Part shown: positions 26,512-35,601 of the stretch, piece after piece
Layout: each line of letters starts with the position of its first letter
How positions within the stretch are numbered: position 1 is the stretch's first letter
Assembly: GCA_937919655.1 (NCBI GenBank)
Contig: CALFPJ010000015.1
Span: 124,001 to 188,000 of the forward strand
Length of the DNA stretch: 64,000 bases
Reading direction: 5' to 3'
Origin: an uncultured Gemmatimonadales bacterium
GTDB taxonomy: Bacteria > Gemmatimonadota > Gemmatimonadetes > Longimicrobiales > Gaopeijiaceae
Notes under the pieces: generated by a model
Database searches by the model: none
What the model was told of the DNA's origin: nothing
What the model saw: only the letters and a program-made list of their open reading frames with translations
Translations under genes and position numbers: made by a program

Positions 26512-27825
26512 TCAATGGTAAAAACCCGCCCGCCGGTAGCTCACGTCGAGCAGTTCCACCGGGTGCAAGACACCCTCTGGGGCGCCTTCTATATAGAGAC
26601 CTGCTCCGATCTGCATCATACAACCTGGATTGGCGGTCGCGACCGCGTCCGCACCGCATGCGCGCACCGCTGCGACCTTGTCCCGGCCGATCTGGCCTCC
26701 CAGGTCCGGGTGCGTAATACCATAGATCCCAGCCCCTCCGCAGCACTCATCGGCCCGTTCGACAACGCGCACTTCCGCGCCCGGGACCGCCGCCAGGACA
26801 GCGAGCGGCGCTCGCTCCACCTTTTGCGCATGCAGCAGGTGGCACGGATGGTCGTAGGCGATCGTACACTGGACCTCGGCACCTATCTTAGGCCCTACGT
26901 CAGCGAGAAGCTCAGTGACGTCCCGCACCCGCGCTGCAAACGACGAGGCGCGCCCCGACCACGCCGGATCGTTCTCCAAGAGTGTGCCGTACTCCTTCAT
27001 GGCCGCGCCACAGCCAGCCGCGTTTACGGCGACCCAATCCAATTCGACGCCGTCGAATGCGTCGATATTCGCCTGCGCCAGCCTCTTGGCGCGGTCGAGG
27101 TCACCTCCGTGCGCGTGCAGGGCACCGCAGCAGTCTTGGCGGGGCACCGTGACAACCTCGTACCCGTTCGCCTCAAGGACCCGCACGGTCGCATCGTTCA
27201 CACGGGCGAACAGTCCTTGCTGCACGCAGCCGGCTAGCACGCCCACGCGCCCGCGCTTGGCGGAAGGAGGCACTCTTGAGGCCAGTGACCCTACGGACCG
27301 ATCCGCTCGCGTCGCCCTAGGCGGCCGCCACGGCGCGGAAGCCGCAAGCATCGCCAAACCGAGCTTGGCACCCCTAAACGGACCCACATTCGGCATCATT
27401 CTCGCCATCACTCCGGCCAGGCCCGACCCCCTTATGACCCTACTCTTCCACATGAACGCACCACGCACGGTCGGTTGGGCCATGACCGCGAGGAGCGTCC
27501 GAGTGAGGAGCCCAGGCGGGTGGTGTTCGGCGACGGTTTCCCGAGCCAATTCGAGTAGCGTGCCGTACTCCACCCCGGACGGACACACGGGTTCGCACGC
27601 CCGGCAGCCGAGGCAGCGATCGATGTGTGTCCGGAACGCGTCCGACGCAGGACTCATACGGCCTTCGACCACCGAGCGCATGAGATGCAGGCGGCCCCTG
27701 GGGGAGTCGTTTTCGTCGCCCAAACGCGTGTACGTCGGACATGCCGGGAGGCAAAAGCCACAGTGCACACAGGGCAGCAGTCGCTCCCGCTGCGTCTCAA
27801 GTGCGTCAGAGAGCGCTTTGGTCAT
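26512..27825 (-). CDS. glcF: Glycolate oxidase iron-sulfur subunit GlcF
   Basis: Iron-sulfur subunit that accepts electrons from the flavin subunits and passes them to the quinone pool. Two 4Fe-4S motifs lie near the N-terminus (CVHCGFCLPACPTY and CLGCRACEPVCPSG) and two CCG domains follow (DCCGALHAHGG and ECCGGAGIYG). I chose the ATG at 27825, because it overlaps the glcE stop as ATGA and starts directly before the ferredoxin part; the frame stays open to 28071 but that stretch is antisense-like. Length 437 aa is normal. It belongs to glcDEF and is followed by the M20 gene after 10 nt. Confidence 0.93.
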   Translation of the reverse strand: MTKALSDALETQRERLLPCVHCGFCLPACPTYTRLGDENDSPRGRLHLMRSVVEGRMSPASDAFRTHIDRCLGCRACEPVCPSGVEYGTLLELARETVAEHHPPGLLTRTLLAVMAQPTVRGAFMWKSRVIRGSGLAGVMARMMPNVGPFRGAKLGLAMLAASAPWRPPRATRADRSVGSLASRVPPSAKRGRVGVLAGCVQQGLFARVNDATVRVLEANGYEVVTVPRQDCCGALHAHGGDLDRAKRLAQANIDAFDGVELDWVAVNAAGCGAAMKEYGTLLENDPAWSGRASSFAARVRDVTELLADVGPKIGAEVQCTIAYDHPCHLLHAQKVERAPLAVLAAVPGAEVRVVERADECCGGAGIYGITHPDLGGQIGRDKVAAVRACGADAVATANPGCMMQIGAGLYIEGAPEGVLHPVELLDVSYRRAGFYH

Positions 27826-29051
27826 GGTCGGCCATCCCACAGGACATTGCCCGCATCGAATACGCGCTTCACCCCGCGCTCCAGTTCGAGTACAGCATCC
27901 GACCGCACGCGGCTCGTACCTAGCGAGTGAGTCGATCCACGAGGCAGCCGCTCGACCACCACGTCTTCCGCAACTCTTTCCATACCGTGTCGCACACGCG
28001 TCGCGATTTCGTCCGCGTCTGCTTCGGGCGCACAGCTCACGCGCAGCGAGCCACGGTAGACATCGGCACAAACGTTCAGGTCGACCATGTCGTTGACGAT
28101 CGCCAACAACTCCCGAAGGCGAGACGGCAAAACAAAGGCGTGAAGCGCAAGGTCGGACTCCCCCCCGATATCTCGCACCGAGTCCGCCAGTACGCGGGCC
28201 GACCCGCCGTCCACCGCAACGAACGGGACACCCGCTGCGGCCTCCACCGTCCGTTGATCCGCATCTGCGGTCTCAGCGGCCCCATGTAGTCGTACGAGTA
28301 GCTGACACACGTTTCGCTCACGTACGAGCACGATCGATGCCGGGAGGACGGACGCCATCGCCACAGCTCGAGCGGGCCCTACCAAGTCCACCAGGCTTTT
28401 CGCCTCAAGCACAAGGAGCCGGTCGACGACGGGGCGGGGAAAGAGACGCACCGTGAGCGAGGTGATGACAGCCAGGGCGCCGCGACTCCCGACCACGGGC
28501 CGCAGAATATCGAAGCCGGCGACGTTCTTGACGACACGCCCGCCGAGCTTGAGGAATCGCCCGTCGCCGCACACTACCGTCATGCCAAGGATGTGGTTCT
28601 TGAGTTCGCCATAGCCGGTCCACAACGGCCCCGTCTGGCCAGCCGCTCCCAGGCCACCCAGGGATCTGCGTGGAAAATCAACAGGATCAAAAGGGAGCCA
28701 TTGCCTATTCTCTGCGGTCACCTTGGACAGTGCGGAGATGCCCAGACCGGCCTCCGCAGTGAGGGTAAGGTCTCCCGGCTCGTAGATCTGAACCGACGCC
28801 ATGCGCGAGGTCGACAGCAGAAGGAAGTCTCCGGAAGGCTCGTTTCCCTCCGTGTGCCTCCCGGTGCCTATGGGCACCACCCGCGTGCCCGTCGCACCAG
28901 CCCAGCGGATCGTCGCGGCAACCTCATCGACGTTGCTGGGGCACACAACCACATTGGCGCCGGGACCGAACCGACCCCAGTCCGTGCTCGGCAGCGATAG
29001 TGCCTCCTCCGGCACCACGTCCGAAAGCGACGTCGTCACGCGCTCTGTCAC
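27822..29051 (-). CDS. glcE: Glycolate oxidase FAD-binding subunit GlcE
   Basis: FAD-binding (PCMH-type) subunit of the GlcDEF complex, 409 aa. The FAD-binding signature shows as VVPIGTGRHT and SLGGLGAAGQTG, followed by GDGRFLKLGGRVVKNVAGFD, which is the typical GlcE second-half motif. The C-terminal cap is poorly conserved as expected. Its ATG overlaps the glcD stop as ATGA, and its stop overlaps the glcF start in the same way, so the three subunits are translationally coupled and probably made in equal amounts. Confidence 0.92.
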   Translation of the reverse strand: MTERVTTSLSDVVPEEALSLPSTDWGRFGPGANVVVCPSNVDEVAATIRWAGATGTRVVPIGTGRHTEGNEPSGDFLLLSTSRMASVQIYEPGDLTLTAEAGLGISALSKVTAENRQWLPFDPVDFPRRSLGGLGAAGQTGPLWTGYGELKNHILGMTVVCGDGRFLKLGGRVVKNVAGFDILRPVVGSRGALAVITSLTVRLFPRPVVDRLLVLEAKSLVDLVGPARAVAMASVLPASIVLVRERNVCQLLVRLHGAAETADADQRTVEAAAGVPFVAVDGGSARVLADSVRDIGGESDLALHAFVLPSRLRELLAIVNDMVDLNVCADVYRGSLRVSCAPEADADEIATRVRHGMERVAEDVVVERLPRGSTHSLGTSRVRSDAVLELERGVKRVFDAGNVLWDGRP

Positions 29052-30481
29052 GCCTCAGCCCCGGCTGCCGGCTCGGTGCCTTGAGTCCGGAGCGGCAGAA
29101 CCTTGTCGGGATTGAACAGGCCGTCAGGGTCGAACACCGCCTTTGCCGCCGCCATAGCCGCCAGTTCTTCCGGCCCGTGGACAAGAGGCATATAGTCGCG
29201 CTTGTCGATGCCCACACCGTGTTCTCCGGTGATGGTGCCGCCGACCTCGACGCACAGTGCCATGATCTCCTTCGAGGCACGCTCGACCCGGTCCAGTTCG
29301 TCCAAGTCGAGCCTGTCGAAGAGGATGTTTGGATGCAGGTTGCCGTCCCCAGCGTGGAAGACATTCGCGATCTTCAGGTCGTATCGTTCTCCCAGCTCGG
29401 CAATACGGACGAGGACTTCCGGCAGCCGCGTTCGCGGCACGGTTGCATCCTGCACCAGCAAGTCGGGAGCGATTCGACCCATCGCGCCGAACGCCTTCTT
29501 GCGACCCTTCCACAGAGCGGCGCGGTGGTCCGCCTCGGCAGCCCGTTGCACCGCGGACGCGCCCTCCTGCACACAACATGCTTCTGCACGATCAGCATCC
29601 GCGTCCAGCCCAGCCTCGGTACCGTCGAACTCGACGATGAGCGCAGCACCCGCGTCTATCGGATAGCCAGCAGCAAACACGCTCGCTTCGACGGCCCGGA
29701 TCGTCGCATTGTCTACGATCTCCATCGCGGCCGGCAGTAACCCGATACCCATAATGGACGTCACGGCCCGACCGGCAGCCTCCATGGTGTCGAAAATGCC
29801 AAGAAGCGTCCGTACACCCTCGGCGATTGGAAGTAGGCGGACCTCAATTTCCGTGGCAATTCCAAAGCACCCTTCGGACCCCACGAAGAGCCCAACCAGA
29901 TCCAAAGACGCGTTCGGGTCGGCCCCGGCGCCTCCGAGGCTCACGACACGTCCGTGCGCAAGAACCACCGTGAGTGACGTCACGTAACGCGACGTCACGC
30001 CGTATTTCAGGCAGTGAGGCCCGCCCGAGTTCTCCGCCACATTGCCCCCGAGCGTGCACGTACTCTGGGACGAGGGGTCTGGGGCGTAGTAAAGTCCGTG
30101 AGGCTTTGCGGCCTCCGTGAGTCGCGCGTTGATGACCCCAGGCTGCACCCGCGCAAGTCGATTGGAGGCATCGATCTCGAGAATGGCGTTCATTCGAGCG
30201 GTGCCAACCACAACGCCCTCAGCTGTTGCAAGCGCGCCGCCAGACAGCCCAGTACCGGCTCCCCTCGGAATGACCGCGATGTTCGCTGCATGGAGCACGG
30301 CCACTACGCGAGACACCTCTTCAGTGGAGGCTGGCAGCACCACCGCACGGGGAGGGACTCGGTACGCGGTGAGGCCGTCCGACTCATAGACAACAAGCCG
30401 ATCGGGCTCGGTGATCAGGTGGCCCCGTCCGACAATCTCACGGAGACTTCGGACGACGGCTGCAGGGAGTGGGGAACTCAT
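29048..30481 (-). CDS. glcD: Glycolate / D-2-hydroxyacid oxidase subunit GlcD
   Basis: Catalytic FAD-linked oxidase subunit, 477 aa. FAD-binding motifs PRGAGTGLSGGA and LGGNVAENSGGPHCLKYG are intact; the C-terminal cap carries HAGDGNLHPNILFD and the GEHGVGIDKRDYM motif of the GlcD family. Substrates of the family include glycolate and D-lactate; which one is used here cannot be told from the sequence. It starts the glc block, 46 nt downstream of an MBL-fold gene, and might be part of a longer transcript that starts at the GAF gene. Confidence 0.93.
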   Translation of the reverse strand: MSSPLPAAVVRSLREIVGRGHLITEPDRLVVYESDGLTAYRVPPRAVVLPASTEEVSRVVAVLHAANIAVIPRGAGTGLSGGALATAEGVVVGTARMNAILEIDASNRLARVQPGVINARLTEAAKPHGLYYAPDPSSQSTCTLGGNVAENSGGPHCLKYGVTSRYVTSLTVVLAHGRVVSLGGAGADPNASLDLVGLFVGSEGCFGIATEIEVRLLPIAEGVRTLLGIFDTMEAAGRAVTSIMGIGLLPAAMEIVDNATIRAVEASVFAAGYPIDAGAALIVEFDGTEAGLDADADRAEACCVQEGASAVQRAAEADHRAALWKGRKKAFGAMGRIAPDLLVQDATVPRTRLPEVLVRIAELGERYDLKIANVFHAGDGNLHPNILFDRLDLDELDRVERASKEIMALCVEVGGTITGEHGVGIDKRDYMPLVHGPEELAAMAAAKAVFDPDGLFNPDKVLPLRTQGTEPAAGAEA

Positions 30482-30527
30482 ATAGGACCATACTCCGCGA
30501 TGAAGCGGCGATGCAACAGACCCCCCT

Positions 30528-31280
30528 TCATGACGGGCGCAAATCCCTTACGTACTCCAAGAGAGCGCCCAGGCTCTGGAGCGCCGGGCTCTCCATTCCG
30601 CGAGGCAGAGAGTCCCCATATACGACCTCTAAGAGCCGCCGAGCGTCTGCGGTCGGATGCCGAGCCAACGCTTCCTCGACCTGGCGGATGCGCGCCCGCC
30701 GGTGATGGTCGAAACGATCGATGGCAGCCGTAGGATCCTGAAGCGGCGGACCGTGCGCAGGGTAAACCACGTCCAGGTCTAGGGTTCGCAGTCGCTCAAG
30801 TGATGATAAGTAGTCCGCAACGCACCCGGGATACTCAGCCACCCAGGTGGTGTCACCCTGTCCCAGCAGGTGATCGCCCGCAAACAGCGCTGAGCGTTCC
30901 ACCCATAAAAGGCAGAGGTGCTCCCGCGTGTGGCCCGGTGTATGGACCGCGACCAGCGAACCCTGGTCCGTCTCGATCCGGTCGCCATCACGAATGACCT
31001 GGGTCACGTCGCCGATACCATCCGGCCCATATACCGAGGCTCCCGTCCGTTCCGCGAGCGCCCTGACGGCCCCAGCGTGATCCGGGTGGCCGTGGGTCAG
31101 CACGATCTTCACGTCGGCGGCAGCGGCAACCGCACACGCCAAGGCCCGGACGTGGTCTTCCACGTCCGGGCCCGGGTCGATAATCGCGACGGTGTCGCGC
31201 CCTACGAGGTAGGTCCGCGTCCCATCGAGTGTAAAGGGACCAGCATTTCCGGCGTTGAGGAAAAGCGGATGGTCCCTCAC
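30528..31280 (-). CDS. MBL-fold hydrolase, LACTB2/glyoxalase II-like
   Basis: Cytoplasmic metallo-beta-lactamase-fold enzyme, about 250 aa. HxHxDH motif THGHPDHAG, later HTPGHTREHL and AGDHLLGQGDT (bridging Asp), and PAHGPP, as in LACTB2-like endonucleases and glyoxalase II-like hydrolases; the C-terminal winged helix part (HHRRARIRQVEEAL) matches the LACTB2 group. I take the GTG at 31280 as start because it directly precedes the conserved RDHPLFLNAGN and comes 7 nt after the GAF stop; the open frame up to 31337 would overlap the GAF gene. It precedes glcD by 46 nt. Role in the operon is unclear. Confidence 0.82.
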   Translation of the reverse strand: MRDHPLFLNAGNAGPFTLDGTRTYLVGRDTVAIIDPGPDVEDHVRALACAVAAAADVKIVLTHGHPDHAGAVRALAERTGASVYGPDGIGDVTQVIRDGDRIETDQGSLVAVHTPGHTREHLCLLWVERSALFAGDHLLGQGDTTWVAEYPGCVADYLSSLERLRTLDLDVVYPAHGPPLQDPTAAIDRFDHHRRARIRQVEEALARHPTADARRLLEVVYGDSLPRGMESPALQSLGALLEYVRDLRPS

Positions 31281-31287
31281 GTATGAA

Positions 31288-31788
31288 CTACTCCTTGCGC
31301 CGCTCCGCCGCGATCTGCTCGGCGAGCTTGTCGGCAATGGCCATCAACGACGTTTCGTCTTCTTCGGTAAACGCATCCATGTCATCAGAATCGATGTCGA
31401 TCTGCCCGTAGATCTCGTCTCCAGCACGGATCAACACGATCAGCTCAGACTGAGTCTCCATCTGGCAAGCGATGTAGTTCTCCTCCTTGCTGACATCGGG
31501 AACATTGAGGTTCGTACGCTCTGCCACGGCACGCCCGCAGATACCCTTACCGACGGGAATCTTGGAGTGTTCAGTGCCGGGTCCCACGTAATTGTGCAGC
31601 CAAAGCTCCTGGTCGGCCTCGTTCAGCAAGTACACGCCAACCCAGTGGTATCTCTCGTCGTCAGACTCCGCGACCGAGCGAACTGCTTTCCGGAGCAATG
31701 CGTCCGAGAGGTGCCCCTCGTCGCGCATGACCTGCAGGGCCTTTACGACAATTCCAGCTTCCAAAGCCATTCTGTTCACTTCCATCAA
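31288..31788 (-). CDS. GAF-domain protein, free methionine-R-sulfoxide reductase-like
   Basis: Single GAF domain of 166 aa that matches the free methionine-R-sulfoxide reductase group: VGVYLL, VGKGICGRAVAE, VPDV, and NYIACQMETQSE, then GQIDIDSD. Characterised enzymes use three cysteines. The first (GICG) and last (IACQ) are here, while the middle position (usually Cys after AVAERRT-L) is Asn. This may be an active variant or only a ligand-binding GAF domain. Leads the run GAF-MBL-glcDEF-M20-GNAT-racemase on the minus strand. Confidence 0.75.
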   Translation of the reverse strand: MMEVNRMALEAGIVVKALQVMRDEGHLSDALLRKAVRSVAESDDERYHWVGVYLLNEADQELWLHNYVGPGTEHSKIPVGKGICGRAVAERTNLNVPDVSKEENYIACQMETQSELIVLIRAGDEIYGQIDIDSDDMDAFTEEDETSLMAIADKLAEQIAAERRKE

Positions 31789-31975
31789 GACGTCACACCC
31801 GCTCCGGCGCGGTCCCGTGCGAGCTTACTACGAAGTCCTGGTGGTCGGCGCCCCTCACAATGAGGAGGTTCCGCGGTCCCAACGACCAGGGCACGAAGGG
31901 TAGAGAAGGTGCGAAGGGGGGTCAACGGCAGAGCCCAGTCGACCCCATCTCCTTCTCAAACTTTGACTTCCCGAG

Positions 31976-33043
31976 TTAACGCGGCGTGAAGTCGGTCTCC
32001 GGTGTGAGCCGGCGAATGAACGCAGCAATCAGCTTCGCCGACTGGAAGAGATCCTGGATGCTCACGACCTCGTTTGGGGAGTGCATGTAGCGATTCGGTA
32101 TGGACACCAGACCGGTCGGAACGCCCGAACGAGTCAGGAAGATGCCATCCGCGTCAGTACGCGTGGCCTTTGGGGATGCTTGGATCGTGTACGGAATTCC
32201 CTCATCTTCCGCCACCGAGGCCAGCATCTCGAATACGCCGTTATGTGCCGCCGAGCCACGACTCAAGACCGGCCCCCCACCTAGCTTGTGGTCGCCCAGC
32301 TCCTTCTTCTCTACGTCCGGCACATCTGTACTGAACGTCACGTCCACCGCGATCGCCACGTCGGGCTCAATGGCATAGGCACTCGACCGCGCGCCGCCGC
32401 CTGAATATCCAATCTCTTCCTGAACAGTGGCCACGGCGGTGGTGCAGGCCGTTGGTGGGTCTGCCGCAAGGAGGCGAAGCGCCTCGAGCACCACGAACGC
32501 ACCAATCCGATCGTCAATCGCTCGGCTCGCGATACGATCGCCCGCCAGGCGCAGTAGGCTTTGGGAGAGCACCATCGGGTCACCCACGCGAATGCCGAGG
32601 CTGGCCACCTCGTCCTTCGACGTTGCGCCGACGTCGACCCAAAGCTTCTTCGTTTCCGACGCCTTGGTCCTGTCGTCAACCGTCATGAGGTGGATGGCCT
32701 TCTTCCCGATCACGCCGGGCACGTCGCCGCGACGGGAAAGAATCGAGACGCGCTGACCCACAAGAACCTGGGGATCCCAGCCACCGATTTCATCGATGTA
32801 GATGTAGCCGTCATCCCCAATGTGGGTAATCTGTAGGCCGATCTCGTCGATGTGTCCTGCCAGCATCACCCGCGGCGTCCCGCCTGGATTCACGGTCGCG
32901 AAGGAGTTGCCGGTTACGTCCACGTGGACGTCGGAGGCGAAGGTCTCTGCTTCGGCGCGCCACACCCGTGCGGGTCGGACCTCGAAACCAGAAGGACCCT
33001 GGGCGTCGAGGAGTCGCTCGAGAAACGATATGTCTTGGCTCAT
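31976..33043 (-). CDS. M42 family aminopeptidase (glutamyl/deblocking aminopeptidase-like)
   Basis: Cytoplasmic dinuclear metallopeptidase of family M42, 355 aa; family members trim peptides from the N-terminus and form large tetrahedral dodecamers. Ligands and catalytic residues appear in order: AGHIDEIG (His64, Asp66), AIDDRIGAF (bridging Asp), TVQEEIGYSGG (catalytic Glu and ligand Glu), VDVTF (Asp), and RYMHSPNEVV (His). Its own transcription unit seems to lie 188 nt upstream of the GAF gene. Substrate specificity cannot be read from sequence. Confidence 0.9.
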   Translation of the reverse strand: MSQDISFLERLLDAQGPSGFEVRPARVWRAEAETFASDVHVDVTGNSFATVNPGGTPRVMLAGHIDEIGLQITHIGDDGYIYIDEIGGWDPQVLVGQRVSILSRRGDVPGVIGKKAIHLMTVDDRTKASETKKLWVDVGATSKDEVASLGIRVGDPMVLSQSLLRLAGDRIASRAIDDRIGAFVVLEALRLLAADPPTACTTAVATVQEEIGYSGGGARSSAYAIEPDVAIAVDVTFSTDVPDVEKKELGDHKLGGGPVLSRGSAAHNGVFEMLASVAEDEGIPYTIQASPKATRTDADGIFLTRSGVPTGLVSIPNRYMHSPNEVVSIQDLFQSAKLIAAFIRRLTPETDFTPR

Positions 33044-33239
33044 GGCGGGCTTCAGGTAGTGGTGTGGAAAAGACGGTGTAAGCTAGGCTGGAGGCCGCAG
33101 GTCGGCCAAGATGTTTGACTCGCGGATTCCAAGGGATGCGCGTTCCAGGGCCGCTGGCACGGGGGGGAGCGGGCTTGCTCCTTGCGCCCGGTTATGGCGG
33201 TAAAGCAGCTTGCGCTACTCGGACCACACTGGAGGACAC

Positions 33240-34895
33240 ATGAGCGGAAGCATGGATCGGCGTGATTTCATAAAGGTTGGGAGCCTAGGTGCGGCTGCGG
33301 CGGCGACCGTTGGGACGGCAGCCTGCGCTCCCTCCGACGCCGCTCAAGACGGGGCCAACGCCGAACCCTGGTGGACGACTCAGGCCTTCGAACTCGAAGA
33401 GGCCACCATCGCCGAACTCTCCGCAGATATGGCCGAAGGACGGCGGAGCTCGGCAGAAATCACCCAGCTCTATCTCGACCGGATCGCGGCCCTAGACCGC
33501 CAGGGCCCACAGCTTCGCTCCATTATCGAGACCAACCCCGACGCCATCCGCATCGCAGCAGAACTCGATGCCGAGCGAGCCGCCGGCAACATCCGGGGCC
33601 CGCTCCACGGCATTCCCATCGTAGTGAAGGACAATGTCGACACCGCGGATGGCATGACGACCACTGCGGGCTCATACGCGCTTGAGGGACACGTGGCCTC
33701 GCGAGACAGCCATGTCGCAGCGCAACTCCGGGCGGCCGGCGCCATCATCTTGGCCAAGGCCAATCTCTCCGAGTGGGCCAACTTCCGTTCGACCCGGTCT
33801 AGCTCAGGCTGGAGCGGCCGCGGCGGACAGTGCGGAAACGCCTATGCGGTGGACCGGAATCCCTGTGGATCCTCGGCCGGGTCAGGGGCCGCCGCCTCGG
33901 CGAACTTCTGTGCCGGCTCGATCGGTACGGAGACGAACGGTTCGATCGTGTGCCCGTCGTCGGTTAATGGTGTGGTGGGGTTGAAGCCCACGGTCGGCTT
34001 GGTGAGCCGAGCCGGGATCATCCCCATCGCGCACACGCAGGACACCGCCGGGCCCATGACCCGCACCGTCGCGGACGCGGCGGCGATGTTGACCGCGCTG
34101 GCCGGCCCCGACCCGCGTGACCCGATGAGCGCCCCAGCCGCGCAGTATGCCGGCACGGACTACACGACGTTCCTGGACGCAAATGCCCTGCAGGGTGCCC
34201 GAATCGGCATCGAACGAAGCTATTTCGGCGCCGACCCGAACCGTGACGGGCTCATGGAGGCCGCGATTGTTGCGATGGCCAACGCGGGGGCGACCATCAT
34301 CGACAATGCCAATCTCGTGAACCGCCGCCTGATCAGCGAGCCGTCTTATCAGGTGCTCCTGTACGAGTTCAAGGCAGACCTGGAGATCTATTTCCAGTCC
34401 GTCGCACCCGAGCTTGGCATGAGGACCCTAGATGACCTCATCGCCTTCAACGAGTCAAATCTCGGCCGTGAGATGCCGTGGTTCGGTCAGGAGATCGTGA
34501 TCGAGGCGAACGAAAAGGGCGACCTGTCCAGCCGGGAGTACTTGGAGGCGAAAGAGACCGCGCGCCGATACTCGCAGGACGAAGGGATCGACGCACTCAT
34601 GGAAGAACATCAACTCGACGCCATCGTCGCGCCCACGACCCGGTCAGCTTGGAAAACCGACCTCATCAACGGGGGGCTTTCTAGCCTTGGTTCGTCGAGC
34701 AACGCCGCGGTGGCGGGGTACCCGAGCATCACCGTTCCCATGGGCTTCGTTCACGGCCTTCCCATCGGCATGCTCTTCTTTGGGCGCGCGTGGGACGAAG
34801 CCGGCTTGATCCGTCTGGCGTATAGCTACGAGCAGGCCACCCACCATCGGCGGCCCGCACGTATGTTGCCCACGCTGGACCTACGGAACCTCTGA
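33240..34895 (+). CDS. Tat-exported amidase (amidase-signature family)
   Basis: Amidase-signature enzyme with a twin-arginine leader (RRDFIK, Arg7 and Arg8) followed by an alanine-rich hydrophobic segment and a possible lipobox TAAC, so it is folded before export. The catalytic triad is visible: lysine in IVVKDNVDTADG, serine in CGSSAGSGAA and nucleophile in IGTETNGSIVCPSS. GGAGG lies a few nt before the ATG at 33240. Its C-terminal YSYEQATHHRRPA repeats that of the amidase at 13.5-15.0 kb. Substrate unknown. The end of the gene overlaps the fxsA 3' end by 15 nt. Confidence 0.9.
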   Translation: MSGSMDRRDFIKVGSLGAAAAATVGTAACAPSDAAQDGANAEPWWTTQAFELEEATIAELSADMAEGRRSSAEITQLYLDRIAALDRQGPQLRSIIETNPDAIRIAAELDAERAAGNIRGPLHGIPIVVKDNVDTADGMTTTAGSYALEGHVASRDSHVAAQLRAAGAIILAKANLSEWANFRSTRSSSGWSGRGGQCGNAYAVDRNPCGSSAGSGAAASANFCAGSIGTETNGSIVCPSSVNGVVGLKPTVGLVSRAGIIPIAHTQDTAGPMTRTVADAAAMLTALAGPDPRDPMSAPAAQYAGTDYTTFLDANALQGARIGIERSYFGADPNRDGLMEAAIVAMANAGATIIDNANLVNRRLISEPSYQVLLYEFKADLEIYFQSVAPELGMRTLDDLIAFNESNLGREMPWFGQEIVIEANEKGDLSSREYLEAKETARRYSQDEGIDALMEEHQLDAIVAPTTRSAWKTDLINGGLSSLGSSSNAAVAGYPSITVPMGFVHGLPIGMLFFGRAWDEAGLIRLAYSYEQATHHRRPARMLPTLDLRNL

Positions 34896-35429
34896 GGAGT
34901 CGCCCCCAGGGCCGCCGAGTTCAACGCCCTTCGCGGGGTCCAGTTCAGTCTGACCCTGGGTTGGGTCCGCGTCGCCGCTAAAACCGCCCCGGAATCCCCC
35001 CGCGCCAAACCCACCGGCGAAACCACCAGCACCCATGCTGACGACCCGCACGGTCCCCTCTTTGACCTGCTGCTCAAGCACCCTCTGCACCCGCCGCTGA
35101 ATCCAACGGCGAGTCGGCGGAAAGAGCAGCGAGAACCCCAATAGGTCAGTCAAGACGCCCGGTGTCAGCAGAAACGCGCCACCGATAAGAACCGCAGCAC
35201 CGTCGAGCATCGCCTGCCCCGGCAGGCGTCCCTGCGCCAACTCCTTTTGGAACTGGAAGAACACGCGGAGCCCTTCGGCACGCGCTAAGGCGGCGCCTCC
35301 TACCCCGGTGGCGACAACCAGAGCGAGCGTGGGCAATAGCCCAACCCGCTGCCCCAACTCAATCAGCAGCATGAGTTCCACAATGGGTACGATCACGAAA
35401 AAGAGGGCCATCCGGCCGAGCACGTTCAT
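34881..35429 (-). CDS. fxsA: FxsA family membrane protein
   Basis: FxsA-like inner-membrane protein (182 aa). The family core is clear: an N-terminal pair of helices (MALFFVIVPIVELMLLIELG and GLLPTLALVVATGVGGAALA), then LFFQFQKELAQGRLPGQ-type linker and the LIGGAFLLTPGVLTDLLGFSLLFPPTR segment. A Gly/Phe-rich C-terminal tail follows (AGGFGAGGFRGGF). In E. coli FxsA is linked to exclusion of phage T7 by F plasmids; the normal role is unknown. The ATG at 35429 is preferred over the GTG at 35438. Converges on the Tat-amidase with the last 15 nt shared. Confidence 0.88.
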   Translation of the reverse strand: MNVLGRMALFFVIVPIVELMLLIELGQRVGLLPTLALVVATGVGGAALARAEGLRVFFQFQKELAQGRLPGQAMLDGAAVLIGGAFLLTPGVLTDLLGFSLLFPPTRRWIQRRVQRVLEQQVKEGTVRVVSMGAGGFAGGFGAGGFRGGFSGDADPTQGQTELDPAKGVELGGPGGDSSEVP

Positions 35430-35601
35430 GTGAAGCACTACCCACGGGGGTGGGGTAGAGGTTCACCCACGGCACGCGAACGAGTTGAATCCCACCCGCT
35501 ACACGGCCAACTTGTGACGCGCCGGGACCAGCCAAACAAGCCCGGTGTATCCCGAGACCTAGAACTTCGTTGAAGACTTCGCCCCACCAGCGCCAGCACG
35601 G

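Noticed and set aside
26915..28096. 393-codon plus-strand ORF antisense to glcF
   Set aside because: High GC antisense shadow; glcF has complete cysteine motifs and overlaps glcE.
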